Positions 16,268 through 24,565 of a stretch of DNA of 64,000 bases are shown here, piece by piece (the first letter of the stretch is position 1; each line of letters opens with the position of its first letter). The notes beneath the pieces are model-generated. The model saw only the letters and a program-made list of their open reading frames with translations, had not been told where the DNA came from and searched no databases. Both the position numbers and the translations under genes were made by a program. The stretch is taken from NCBI GenBank assembly GCA_021199655.1, contig JAJQHQ010000050.1, forward strand, positions 79,707 to 143,706, in the 5' to 3' direction. The DNA is from Lachnospiraceae bacterium (GTDB lineage: Bacteria; Bacillota; Clostridia; Lachnospirales; Lachnospiraceae).

Positions 16268-16301
16268 AAAGCCCTGTGCAGTATTTCTGTACGGGGCTTT
16301 T
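16268..16301 (+). terminator. Rho-independent terminator after the PTS operon
   Basis: AAAGCCC and GGGCTTT arms (16268-16274, 16294-16300) with imperfect inner pairing and a TTTT tail. Confidence 0.7.
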
Positions 16302-16349
16302 ACCTACGAGGAAGTTACAACGGTTTATTTTTGGCACTGATATTGCACC

Positions 16350-16379
16350 TTGACATATGACAAGTATCTGGGTATACTT
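16350..16379 (+). promoter_or_regulatory. Promoter of the HipA-like cassette
   Basis: TTGACA (16350-16355), 17-bp spacer and TATACT (16373-16378). Short inverted arms AAGTAT (16362-16367) and ATACTT (16374-16379) overlap the -10 box and could be an autoregulatory site. Confidence 0.7.
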
Positions 16380-16396
16380 TTCTCAGGAGGATTTTT

Positions 16397-17221
16397 ATGA
16401 ACGGCGATATTGTAAAAGAAAAACAGGATCTGACATATTTGTCCTGGACGCGAACCCGAAATTCTTCCGGGACGGCAGGATCATTCCTGAAAGCATATTC
16501 TGAACTGGGCGGGGAGAAGATTTATTATAAACTGTCCAATTATGACTCTATGCGCGGTGCCATCGGGCACGAATGTGTAAATGAGCTGATTGTTGATCGG
16601 TTGCTTACAATACTGGGCGTCGGGCATTTGCATTATCAGCTGATTCATGCGGATATTCTGGTCAATGAACAGCAGCAGGAAGTATATCTTAGCGCTTTCA
16701 GGGATTTTAAGAAGCGTGGAGAGAGTAAAATCGCGTTGGATGTATATTATGACAGTGAGCATCGAGAGGGCGAAACTCCTCTGGAGTTTTGTGTTCGCAA
16801 CGGCTGGGCAGATTATATCTATACGATGTTTGTCGTGGACTATCTGATCCTGAACCGGGATCGGCACGGTGCGAATATTGAAGTGCTGCGCGACAGCCGA
16901 AAGCGGACGATACGTCTGGCACCGCTTTTTGACCATGGTCTGTCGCTGCTTTTTAACTGCCTGACGGATGAAAGCATTCGGGAGTATGATGTAATGGAAG
17001 ATCGGCTTACCAACACATTTATCGGTTCCCGATCAACGATGGAGAATTTGAAACTGATACCGGCGGGAAGGTTTCCGAAATTGAATCCTCTTTTACCTCA
17101 ACACAGGGATACACTTATGCAGGGACTGGAGGATGTGATTCCGCAGAATCTGCGGGATAAAATATGGGAAATGATCTGGAAACGGTGGTGTGTTTATGAA
17201 GATATTTGCAATCCGGGATGA
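16397..17221 (+). CDS. HipA-like kinase, candidate toxin
   Basis: 274 residues. The start is ATG 16397 after AGGAGG. HipA-type kinase features are seen in order: a Ser/Gly-rich loop NSSGTAGSFLKA (22-33), the ATP-binding lysine in IYYKLS (Lys45), the catalytic motif LNRDRHGANIE (Asp155, Asn160) and the metal-binding Asp179 in LFDHGLSLL. It lacks the separate N-terminal subdomain of classical HipA (about 440 residues), so it is closer in size to compact HipT-type kinases. Classical HipA phosphorylates glutamyl-tRNA synthetase; the target here is unknown. It overlaps the next gene by 26 bp, forming a two-gene cassette with its own strong promoter. Confidence 0.8.
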   Translation: MNGDIVKEKQDLTYLSWTRTRNSSGTAGSFLKAYSELGGEKIYYKLSNYDSMRGAIGHECVNELIVDRLLTILGVGHLHYQLIHADILVNEQQQEVYLSAFRDFKKRGESKIALDVYYDSEHREGETPLEFCVRNGWADYIYTMFVVDYLILNRDRHGANIEVLRDSRKRTIRLAPLFDHGLSLLFNCLTDESIREYDVMEDRLTNTFIGSRSTMENLKLIPAGRFPKLNPLLPQHRDTLMQGLEDVIPQNLRDKIWEMIWKRWCVYEDICNPG

Positions 17222-18011
17222 AAGTGCCGCAGTTCAAAAGGATCTGGCGTGGCTTCTCTATTATGAAATGGAAAAACGCTTTTACATTGAACTGCCTGAC
17301 GATGCGGATGAGTGGGAGACGCCGCTTCTTTTGTCTTCATTTGTAAAAAAAGGAGAAAGAACGGTCAATTCTTACTGGAGCAGGGTGTGGGTGCAGCAGA
17401 GGATCGTGCCCACGGATCGTCAGAATATCGGGCAGGTGTTAAAAGATAACGGCCTGAAAGAATATGATGAGTTTGAACTGCTTCTGCTGTCTATGGGAAG
17501 ATGCGCGCAGGACGATTATTATCTTGTTCCGCTTAAGGAGCAGGAGCTTCCTTCGCAGATACAGGGGCGCTTTGAGGAAAGGATCGAAGATGTTATTTCA
17601 CTTGGGCGAAAAACCCTGCTGGTGTTTTTCCGGGACGGGATGATCCGCAAGTGCGACATGACTGTCTGGTTTCAGGACCATTCCCGGTTTTCCATCCTGG
17701 TAAAAAGAGAAGACCTGTTTGACAGTGTGCAGGTTGAAACCGGAGGGCATGGAGTTGCCTGGGATGAGAATTTAAGCATCCCGGATTATATTTTACATTG
17801 GTACGGGGAAGCTGTGCCGCTGGTGACGGAAGATTTTCGGGCTTTTGCGGCGCAGCGGATCATCACTGCAGGTGAGGCGGCGGAGATTCTGAACTGCTCC
17901 CGGCAGAACATCAATGACCTGATCAGGCGCGGCAGGCTTCATCCTGTGAAAGTGACGTCAAAAAGTACTCTGCTGCTGAAAAGCGAGGTCTTGAGGCGGA
18001 ACTGGCAGTGA
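17196..18011 (+). CDS. DUF2442-like/helix-turn-helix partner of the HipA-like kinase
   Basis: 271 residues from ATG 17196 (GTG 17190 is an alternative), starting inside the kinase gene. Three parts are visible: an N-terminal alpha/beta segment (about 1-130) that I do not recognise; a DUF2442-like middle (about 142-212, with IRKCDMTVWFQDHSRF and the GHGVAWDENLSIPDYIL motif); and a C-terminal excisionase/MerR-like helix-turn-helix (about 222-270: ITAGEAAEILNCSRQNINDL). The DNA-binding end and translational coupling suggest an antitoxin-repressor for the kinase. Unlike HipB it is large, and its helix-turn-helix is C-terminal. The antitoxin role is inferred from context. Confidence 0.75.
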   Translation: MKIFAIRDESAAVQKDLAWLLYYEMEKRFYIELPDDADEWETPLLLSSFVKKGERTVNSYWSRVWVQQRIVPTDRQNIGQVLKDNGLKEYDEFELLLLSMGRCAQDDYYLVPLKEQELPSQIQGRFEERIEDVISLGRKTLLVFFRDGMIRKCDMTVWFQDHSRFSILVKREDLFDSVQVETGGHGVAWDENLSIPDYILHWYGEAVPLVTEDFRAFAAQRIITAGEAAEILNCSRQNINDLIRRGRLHPVKVTSKSTLLLKSEVLRRNWQ

Positions 18012-18071
18012 AAAAGAAAAACACTTGCCAGAACCCATTAAAACTGTTATAGTTCAAGTTGGAAATTTAAC

Positions 18072-18100
18072 TCAAAACGATTTGATTCAAAACGGTTTGA
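18072..18100 (+). promoter_or_regulatory. Two tandem palindromes before the DUF234 ATPase
   Basis: TCAAAACGATTTGA (18072-18085) and TCAAAACGGTTTGA (18087-18100), each with TCAAA/TTTGA arms, spaced 15 bp apart. They lie between the HTH protein gene and the ATPase gene. This is a plausible operator pair; the binding protein is unknown. Confidence 0.55.
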
Positions 18101-18155
18101 ATAAAATAAAACTGAGTAAAACGAATAAAGCGGTTTTCAAAGATGGAGGCGGGAA

Positions 18156-19574
18156 ATGTTTTTAGCCAGAGAACGGGAATTAAACAGCCTGAACGAACTG
18201 TATAACAGGACCGGATTTCGAATGACGATATTGTATGGGAGACGACGTATCGGAAAATCCACGCTGATCGCAGAATTTATTAAAGACAAAAGGGCTGTTT
18301 TTTATACGGCTACAAAAGTGGGGAAAGAGAGGAATCTCGAACTGTTTTCTGAGCAGGTCGTTTCTGTTCTTGATCCTGATTTTGCGCAGGCTTCTTTTCC
18401 GACGATAGAAGCTGTCTTTGATTTTATCACGCGGAAAATGGGAAACGAATCGTTGATTCTGGTCATCGATGAGCTTCCATATTGGGCGGAAAAAGATGAG
18501 GCTTTGCTTACTGTCCTTCAGAAATATATTGATACGCAGTGGGCGGATAAAAATCTCATGGTTATTTTATGCGGATCCGCGCTCAGCTTTATGGAAAAGA
18601 AAGTGCTGAGTGAGAAAAGCCCTCTGTTTGGAAGAAGAACTTCTCAGATAAAACTGGAAGCGTTTGATTACAAAGACTCTGCACTTTTTGTTCCAAATTA
18701 TTCTTCGGAAGAAAAAGCGGTTTGTTATGGAATCACAGGCGGTGTGGCCAGATATCTTGCTCTGCTGGACAGTACTCAAAGTCTGGATGACAATATAAAA
18801 CGGCTCTTTTTCCGGACGGATGGTTATCTGTATGATGAGACCAGAAATTTTCTTACACAGGAATTTTCAGATGTTACACTGATCAATAATGTGATTGAGC
18901 AGGTGGCTTCCGGCGTGAACACAGTGAATGGGATTTCACAGAAAGTCGGGGAAAGCGCTTCCACGGTTTTGTATTCTCTTGAACGTCTGATGGAGATCGA
19001 TCTGGTCGAGAAGCGAAAATGTATCACGGAAGAAAAGAACCGTAAAAAAACACAATACATTTTAAAGGATCATATGTTCAGATTTTGGTATCAGTTTATT
19101 CCCAAAGCAGCCAGTGTGATTGAACTAGGACACGGTGATCTTTATTATGAGCAGGTGGTAAAACCGAATCTGCACGCATTTATGGGAGGCGTCTTTGAGG
19201 ATATGTGCCGCCGCTATACGCTGGAGCAGGGAATAATGGGCGCATACGGCAGTTTTCTTACCAATGTGGGAAGCTGGTGGGGCATGGAGACAATGTCAGA
19301 TTCTGAACAAAAAAGGCTTCAGCAGCCGGTGGATATTGATGTGGTCGCGATTTCGGAGCCGGATAAGACTGCAGTGATTGGGGAATGCAAATTTAAAAAT
19401 GAAAAAATTGATAAAAACATATACGAAACACTGATCCGAAGATCATCGCTGATCAGTGGGAAGTATCGTGTCACAAAACACCTGTTTTTTTCGCTTGGCG
19501 GCTACACAGACTGGTTTGAAACCTTAAATGACAGCAATGCGGTGCTTTTGACACTGGAGGATTTGTACCGGTAA
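18156..19574 (+). CDS. AAA ATPase with DUF234 C-terminal domain
   Basis: 472 residues. The start is ATG 18156 after GGAGGCGGG. Walker A is LYGRRRIGKSTLIAEF (about residues 27-42), Walker B is LILVIDELPYWAEKD (about 104-118), and the LCGSALSFMEKK sensor-like segment is typical of archaeal-type ATPases of this group. A winged-helix part (about 250-310) precedes the DUF234 domain, whose DVVAISEPDKTAVIGECKF holds the D...E-C-K residues of a PD-(D/E)XK-like fold. Role unknown. A degenerate second copy of its last 50 codons exists at 43579-43731. The AT-rich composition suggests acquisition. Confidence 0.88.
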   Translation: MFLARERELNSLNELYNRTGFRMTILYGRRRIGKSTLIAEFIKDKRAVFYTATKVGKERNLELFSEQVVSVLDPDFAQASFPTIEAVFDFITRKMGNESLILVIDELPYWAEKDEALLTVLQKYIDTQWADKNLMVILCGSALSFMEKKVLSEKSPLFGRRTSQIKLEAFDYKDSALFVPNYSSEEKAVCYGITGGVARYLALLDSTQSLDDNIKRLFFRTDGYLYDETRNFLTQEFSDVTLINNVIEQVASGVNTVNGISQKVGESASTVLYSLERLMEIDLVEKRKCITEEKNRKKTQYILKDHMFRFWYQFIPKAASVIELGHGDLYYEQVVKPNLHAFMGGVFEDMCRRYTLEQGIMGAYGSFLTNVGSWWGMETMSDSEQKRLQQPVDIDVVAISEPDKTAVIGECKFKNEKIDKNIYETLIRRSSLISGKYRVTKHLFFSLGGYTDWFETLNDSNAVLLTLEDLYR

Positions 19575-19618
19575 AAGTATTTCTGATCAGGAACTCCTGT
19601 GAAAAAATTATTTTCATG

Positions 19619-19647
19619 TTGCGATATGCGATGAAAAAGATTATAAT
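19619..19647 (+). promoter_or_regulatory. Promoter of the PrsA/SurA-like lipoprotein
   Basis: TTGCGA (19619-19624), 17-bp spacer and TATAAT (19642-19647), giving a leader of about 150 nt before the start at 19806. Nothing else was recognised in that leader. Confidence 0.6.
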
Positions 19648-19805
19648 AGTTCGATGAGTGCCGCCGTGGAAAGAAGACGGAGAGCGGTGCGGATAAAACA
19701 AAATGCAGAAAGCATAAGCAGAGAGAAAAGCTGCGCTGCCAAAAGGGGAGTTTTGTAACCTGGAACGGCGCTTTTGCATGAGGGGAAACGGAGGATTTTT
19801 TTACA

Positions 19806-21338
19806 ATGAATACGGGAATGAAAAGAGTGGGTATGACTCTGCTGAGCGCGAGTCTGGTGATGACTTCGCTGGCGGGCTGCTCGAAGAGTGAGGAGTCGTC
19901 ATTTGACGCGGACGCGACTGTACTGACGGTGAATGAGGAGACGGTTTCAGCCGGACTGGTGAACTTTGCGGTGCATTATTCGCAGGCGCAGACGCAGGAG
20001 ATGTATGAGTATTATTTCGGGGACAATCCTTATACCTATGCGTATAGCGACGATTATACGATCGGAGATATGGTGATCGAAGGCTGTGTTGAGACGTTCC
20101 ATGAGCTGATTCTGGCAAGACAGCATATGGATGAGTATGATGTTTCCCTGACGGAGGATGAGGAGACGGCAATCGCTGAAGCCGCTGCCGCGTTTATCGA
20201 GGCGAATGACGAAGAGACTCTGGAGGCGATGTCTGCGACGCAGGAGATCGTGGAGGAATATCTGGAGCTGATCACGATCCAGACGAAGATGGAAGTCGCG
20301 ATGTGTGCGGATGTGGATACCGAGGTATCTGATGAGGAAGCGGCACAGCGGCGGATTGAGTATGTCTATGTCGCTATGGAGACCGAGGGAGAGACAGAAG
20401 AGGAGACCGAGACGGAGGAAGCGGAGAGCGAGAGCGCCGCGGAGGACGAGACTGAAGATGAAACGGCAGCTGAGACGGAAGAAGAGACCGTGGCGGAGAC
20501 CGCTGTGGACGAGGAGTCTGAGACGGCGCTTTTGACCGGCAATACCGCGTCGAAGACGACATCGTCTGATGAGACCGAGACGGAAGAAGCTACTGAAGAT
20601 GCTTCGGAAGATGACGAGGAAGAGACCGAAGAAGCTGCGGAAACGGAGGATGCTTCCGAGGCCGATACTGAGGAAGAGACAGAAACTGAGACCGAAACGG
20701 AAGATCCGGATGTTGTAGCGGCGATGGAGGAGGCTTACGCGAAGGCGGAGCAGATCATCGCGCTGATGCAGGATGATGAGGATCTGGAACTGGCGGATGC
20801 GGCTGCTCAGATCGATGAGGATCTTTCTACAAATGAGATCACATTCGGTGCCGACAGCACTTCTGTTGTGGAAGGCCTGATCACGTCCACAGAAGGCCTT
20901 GAAGATGATACTCTGGTGGATTATCCGGTAGAGGCTTCGAGCGGCTATTATGTAGTACATGTGATCAGCGCGTTTGATGAGGAAGCGACTGAAGAGGAAA
21001 AAGAAAGTATCATCGAAGACCGGAAAGACGAAATGATCGATGACCTTTATGCAGAGTGGGAAGAAGACAGTGAACTTACTACGGATTCAGATGTGCTGGC
21101 GACGATCACGTTCGACTACAACCTGTATCTGTATGAGGAGGAAGAGACCGAGACGGAGACAGAGGCAGAATCTGAGACCGGTACAGAGGAAGAGTCCGAA
21201 TCTGGTACGGAAGCGGACTCAGATGAAGAGGCAGAGTCTGACACGGAAGCGGAATCAGATGCGGAGACAGAAGCTGAGGCGGACACGGAAGCAGAAGTAA
21301 CGGAGACAGATGCTGCTGAGGAGACTGAGACAGAATAA
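19806..21338 (+). CDS. PrsA/SurA-like lipoprotein with Glu/Thr-rich tracts
   Basis: 510 residues from ATG 19806. The lipoprotein signal ends in SLAGC with Cys25. The SurA-N-like region (about 40-190, starting VLTVNEETVSAG) and the later segment AQIDEDLSTNEITFG...DYPVEASSGYYVVHVISAFDEEATEEEKES match extracellular peptidyl-prolyl isomerase/foldases. The isomerase domain is split by a Glu/Thr/Ala-rich tract (about residues 193-299), and a similar tract ends the protein (about 444-510). Enzyme activity is uncertain because of the interruption. It likely aids folding of exported proteins outside the membrane. The same type of tract occurs in three other exported protein families in this window. 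Confidence 0.75.
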   Translation: MNTGMKRVGMTLLSASLVMTSLAGCSKSEESSFDADATVLTVNEETVSAGLVNFAVHYSQAQTQEMYEYYFGDNPYTYAYSDDYTIGDMVIEGCVETFHELILARQHMDEYDVSLTEDEETAIAEAAAAFIEANDEETLEAMSATQEIVEEYLELITIQTKMEVAMCADVDTEVSDEEAAQRRIEYVYVAMETEGETEEETETEEAESESAAEDETEDETAAETEEETVAETAVDEESETALLTGNTASKTTSSDETETEEATEDASEDDEEETEEAAETEDASEADTEEETETETETEDPDVVAAMEEAYAKAEQIIALMQDDEDLELADAAAQIDEDLSTNEITFGADSTSVVEGLITSTEGLEDDTLVDYPVEASSGYYVVHVISAFDEEATEEEKESIIEDRKDEMIDDLYAEWEEDSELTTDSDVLATITFDYNLYLYEEEETETETEAESETGTEEESESGTEADSDEEAESDTEAESDAETEAEADTEAEVTETDAAEETETE

Positions 21339-21361
21339 AATCCGGACAGACGGAAACGTAG

Positions 21362-21398
21362 AAACGGATAGGGGAGAAAGGGATTCCTCTATCCGTTT
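21362..21398 (+). terminator. Rho-independent terminator
   Basis: 14-bp stem (AAACGGATAGGGGA with complement, one G-T pair), 9-nt loop and a short T-run, after the lipoprotein gene. Confidence 0.7.
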
Positions 21399-21491
21399 AT
21401 CAACGGAGACATAACAGGATTACATCTTCAGACTTTTGTGAAAACATCGTAATGAATCAAAATTCAGTTTGGATATACGAGGAGAAACACG

Positions 21492-22328
21492 ATGAAATAC
21501 GAGACGATTGACATCAAAAACAAAAATTCCATGGAATATGCGGCGCTTCATCTTTTCCTTTTCGAGGACTCGCCGGAGATTCCGATCAAAACGCGCCCGA
21601 TCGTGGTCATCTGCCCGGGCGGCGGCTACGAGTTTACCTCAGACCGCGAGGCGGATATCATAGCGGTACAGTATCTGTCTATGGGCTATCATGCAGCGGT
21701 ACTGCGCTACTCCGTGGCTCCGGCCGTATATCCGACTGCGCTTCTGGAGCTTGGGCGTGCGGTAGCTGTGATCCGTGAAAACGCGGATGAGTGGCATATT
21801 GATAAGGAAAAAATCGTTGTCTCCGGCTTCTCTGCGGGCGGACATCTGGCGGCGAACTACGCGATGTTCTGGAATCGGGATTTTCTGGCGGAGGCATTGT
21901 CAGAGGAAGCGGATGGGGCAAAGGCTGTTTCAGCAGCCGACCTTCAGCCGAATGCAATGATCCTGTGCTACCCGGTCATTACATCGGGAGAATATGCGCA
22001 TGAGGGTTCGTTCCGCAAGCTGCTCGGCGAAGATTACGAGGCGAAAAAAGAAGAGCTGTCTCTGGAATCATGTGTCGGAGATCAGGTGCCGCGCACCTTT
22101 ATCTGGCATACATATGAGGATGACTGTGTACCGGTGCAGAATACGCTGCTTTTGGCGAACGCGCTGGTGCAGCATCATATTCCGACAGAGATCCATATAT
22201 TTGAAAAGGGCGGACACGGCCTGTCGCTTGGCACCCGCCTGACCGGCTCAGCGGACGGCGGCTGGACACAGAGCGAGGTCGCCGTGTGGCCGCAGCTTGT
22301 ACACACCTGGATGGAAAGCTGGATATAA
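21492..22328 (+). CDS. Alpha/beta hydrolase, carbohydrate-esterase-like
   Basis: 278 residues. The start is ATG 21492 after GAGGAG. Fold markers: oxyanion-hole segment VICPGGGYEFTS (about 35-46), nucleophile Ser in VVSGFSAGGHLAANYA (about 115-130), acid residue in IWHTYEDDCVPVQNT and His in GGHGLSLGTRL. This pattern is that of bacterial acetylxylan-type or BD-FAE-type esterases that remove acyl groups from sugars; no signal peptide is present, so it is cytoplasmic. A short in-frame insertion (EEADGAKAVSAAD, about 139-151) appears before LQPNAMILCYPVI. The gene is monocistronic, followed by a MITE-like element. Confidence 0.85.
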   Translation: MKYETIDIKNKNSMEYAALHLFLFEDSPEIPIKTRPIVVICPGGGYEFTSDREADIIAVQYLSMGYHAAVLRYSVAPAVYPTALLELGRAVAVIRENADEWHIDKEKIVVSGFSAGGHLAANYAMFWNRDFLAEALSEEADGAKAVSAADLQPNAMILCYPVITSGEYAHEGSFRKLLGEDYEAKKEELSLESCVGDQVPRTFIWHTYEDDCVPVQNTLLLANALVQHHIPTEIHIFEKGGHGLSLGTRLTGSADGGWTQSEVAVWPQLVHTWMESWI

Positions 22329-22338
22329 TTACACACCT

Positions 22339-22491
22339 GAACGGATTGTAACTATTCAGGACAGTACCTCGCACTTGCTGCGAGGTACGTATGAAAGTAT
22401 ATAGCATGTGGGGAAAAGCCCCATCGCAAAGCGATTTTAAATGGGCTTTTCCCTCGTAACTGTGAAGGTACTGAACAGTTACGAACGGATT
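22339..22491. mobile_element. MITE-like element copy C with 9-bp target duplication (type copy)
   Basis: The element (22348-22482) begins GTAACTATTCAGG and ends CTGAACAGTTAC, so its ends form imperfect terminal inverted repeats. It is flanked by perfect 9-bp direct repeats GAACGGATT (22339-22347, 22483-22491). Inside are a 10-bp stem GTACCTCGCA/TGCGAGGTAC with 5-nt loop, and a longer stem GGGGAAAAGCCCCATCGC with its complement. There is no coding capacity. Its right terminus supplies the TAA stop of the shikimate kinase gene on the other strand. Confidence 0.85.
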
Positions 22492-22976
22492 TCTTTACAA
22501 ATCTGCAGCGCGGACTTTCCATCCGTTTCAACCGTAATATCAGCGGCTTCCAGATATTTTGGAAGCCGTTTTTTCATCAGGGCTTCAATATACTCCACAT
22601 TCATATTCCCTTCCAGAAGCGGGCGATTGTGAGCATTTTTTACACGGTCATAGATCGTTTCGGGAGCGGCACTAAGGTAAATGATCTTTCCGCTGCGGCG
22701 CATTGCCGCTACGTTTTCCTTCCGCATCGGGACACCGCCGCCGCAGGAGACCACAGTATTATTCGTACATTCAAGCCCCTTTAGCAGAGCCGTTTCCAGC
22801 GCGCGGAAACAGTCTTCGCCATCCTCCGCAAAGATCTGCGAGATCGTGCGCCCTTCCTGCTTTTCGATCTGTTCATCCATTTCGATGAGACGCATTCCAT
22901 ACTCATCGCGTAGCGCACGCGCAACGGTTGATTTTCCGGCCCCCATAAATCCGATCAAAAAGATATTTTCATTCAT
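22479..22976 (-). CDS. aroK: Shikimate kinase
   Basis: 165 residues. The start is ATG at 22976 with AGGAAG upstream. P-loop FLIGFMGAGKSTVARAL (about 6-22), Asp/Glu in RLIEMDEQIE (shikimate binding), SCGGGVPMRKEN (about 77-88) and the lid HNRPLLEG are all present. It phosphorylates shikimate in the pathway to chorismate and aromatic amino acids. The length is normal. The stop codon lies in the terminal CAGTTAC of the inserted MITE-like element, so the native C-terminus may have changed by a few residues. The gene stands alone; no other aro genes are in view. Confidence 0.93.
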   Translation of the reverse strand: MNENIFLIGFMGAGKSTVARALRDEYGMRLIEMDEQIEKQEGRTISQIFAEDGEDCFRALETALLKGLECTNNTVVSCGGGVPMRKENVAAMRRSGKIIYLSAAPETIYDRVKNAHNRPLLEGNMNVEYIEALMKKRLPKYLEAADITVETDGKSALQICKEIRS

Positions 22977-23352
22977 AACGTTACTTCCTGTTCCTTCATT
23001 TCATTTATTTCAGATATACTTCACTGACTGCACAGACTGGTTTTCGCCGCTGCGCAGCACATTTTCATTTCGATGCTGCTCTCTACCTTAACATAAATTG
23101 CCGGATGTTGCAATACAAACAGCCAGGCCACGTTACAGGTCACACCATGACTAAATTAACCTTGCTTCAAGCACTACAGGAAACAGGCCACATTTTAGAC
23201 ACAGTCTTATCCCGAAATGGACACAATCTTTCCCTAAAATCTAAAGTTAGTATTGCGCGGGTGTGAAGCACGCAGCAATCCGTGGTATCAGATAATTTCT
23301 TGCTCGAATTATCTGATAAAATAACAGATTACGCAGAACGGGAGGGACTATC
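22977..23352. other. Intergenic region between aroK and the Gld-type ABC operon
   Basis: A 376-bp divergent region. It contains a perfect 12-bp inverted repeat (TATCAGATAATT and complement, 23286-23297 and 23307-23318, 9-nt loop) about 35 bp before the ABC start. Just upstream, GTGTGAAGCACGCAGCAATC (23261-23280) resembles a segment at 31386-31405, downstream of citrate synthase. A 39-codon frame at 23147-23266 has no ribosome binding site and is not called. Confidence 0.6.
23286..23318. promoter_or_regulatory. Perfect 12-bp inverted repeat, possible operator
   Basis: TATCAGATAATT, 9-nt spacer and AATTATCTGATA, 35 bp before the TTG start of the ABC ATPase gene. AT-rich arms without a T-run favour a protein-binding site over a terminator. 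Confidence 0.55.
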
Positions 23353-24564
23353 TTGATCGAAGTAACCCATCTTACAAAGCGCTACGGCTCCAATGCCGCG
23401 GTGGATGACTTATCTTTTACCGTAGAAAAAGGACAGATCTACGGTTTTCTGGGGCCGAACGGCGCCGGAAAATCCACGACAATGAACATTCTGACCGGAT
23501 ACATCGCGCCGACCTCCGGCGAGGTGGTGATCGACGGACACAATATTCTGGAAGAACCGGAGGAAGCCAGAAAATGCATCGGATATCTGCCGGAGATTCC
23601 GCCGGTGTACCCGGATATGACGGTACTTGAATATCTGCAGTTTGCTGCTGAGCTGAAAAAAATACCGAAAAACGAGCGGGAACAGATGATCCTTGAGGTC
23701 ATGCAGACGACCGGCCTGATGGAAATGCAGGGGCGGCTGATCCGCAACCTTTCCAAAGGCTACCGGCAGAGGACCGGGCTGGCACAGGCGGTGCTTGGAT
23801 ACCCGGATATTATTATTCTGGATGAGCCGATGGTCGGACTTGATCCGAAGCAGATCATCGAGATCCGCGAACTGATCAAAAGTCTCGGCCAGAAGCATAC
23901 GGTCATCTTAAGTTCTCATATTCTTTCCGAGATCAGCGCGATCTGCGATCATATCATGATCATCGCGCATGGGAAACTGGTGGCGAGCGATACACCGGAT
24001 AATCTGATGAAACTGATGAAAGGCTCCGGTTCTCTGGAGCTTACGATCCGCGGCAGGGAAGCAGATACGAGAAAAATGTTAAGTTCCCTTCCCGGAGTTG
24101 ATTCTCTGGATGTAAAAGCTTCTGCTGAGGCCGGAGCCTGTGATGTGGTAATAAAGACGGAAGCCGACAACGATCTGCGGGAAATGATCTTCTATATGTG
24201 TGCGCAGGAGAAAAAAGCGATCCTGCGTATGCAGCATACGCACGTATCCCTCGAGGATATCTTCCTTGAACTGACGGAGGATCATCCGGCTGAACAGAAG
24301 CCAAAGAAGAAGCGGCGCTTCGGGTTTGGCGGAAAAACAGCGAAGCAGGATGCAGAAGATGGAGAATTTTCTGCGGACAGCAATGAAAATATGGATGCGA
24401 TCGCCGGCACAGGGTACGGCGATGCGGAAGGCGGTGCCGATATGGAGGACGCAGCTGTTACAGACAGATCAGGGAATACAGCGGGCAGTGGATACGGCAC
24501 GGCAGGGACCCCGGGGTTGAAGAATCATTCCGGAGCCGCCAATCCGCAGGAAGGAGAGGAATGA
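23353..24564 (+). CDS. Gld-type ABC exporter ATP-binding protein
   Basis: 403 residues from TTG 23353, preceded by GGGAGGG; no better ATG exists before the conserved MIEVTHLTKRYG. Walker A FLGPNGAGKSTTMNILTG (about 32-49), signature NLSKGYRQRTGLAQA (about 133-147) and Walker B IIILDEPMVGLDP (about 154-166) are complete. Relatives have about 300 residues; the C-terminus here carries a basic patch and about 85 residues of Gly/Asp/Ala-rich low complexity (from about 318). It leads a four-gene set with a permease, a GldG-like protein and a DUF4340 protein, an arrangement known for gliding/auxiliary-type ABC exporters. Substrate unknown. Confidence 0.92.
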   Translation: MIEVTHLTKRYGSNAAVDDLSFTVEKGQIYGFLGPNGAGKSTTMNILTGYIAPTSGEVVIDGHNILEEPEEARKCIGYLPEIPPVYPDMTVLEYLQFAAELKKIPKNEREQMILEVMQTTGLMEMQGRLIRNLSKGYRQRTGLAQAVLGYPDIIILDEPMVGLDPKQIIEIRELIKSLGQKHTVILSSHILSEISAICDHIMIIAHGKLVASDTPDNLMKLMKGSGSLELTIRGREADTRKMLSSLPGVDSLDVKASAEAGACDVVIKTEADNDLREMIFYMCAQEKKAILRMQHTHVSLEDIFLELTEDHPAEQKPKKKRRFGFGGKTAKQDAEDGEFSADSNENMDAIAGTGYGDAEGGADMEDAAVTDRSGNTAGSGYGTAGTPGLKNHSGAANPQEGEE

Positions 24565-24565
24565 T

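Noticed and set aside
19947..20960. 337-codon minus-strand frame opposite the lipoprotein gene
   Set aside because: Produced by the GAGAC/GAA repeats that encode the Glu/Thr tract; no start signals.
23147..23266. 39-codon frame between aroK and the ABC operon
   Set aside because: No ribosome binding site, and it ends in a dispersed repeat motif; could be a relic but cannot be supported.
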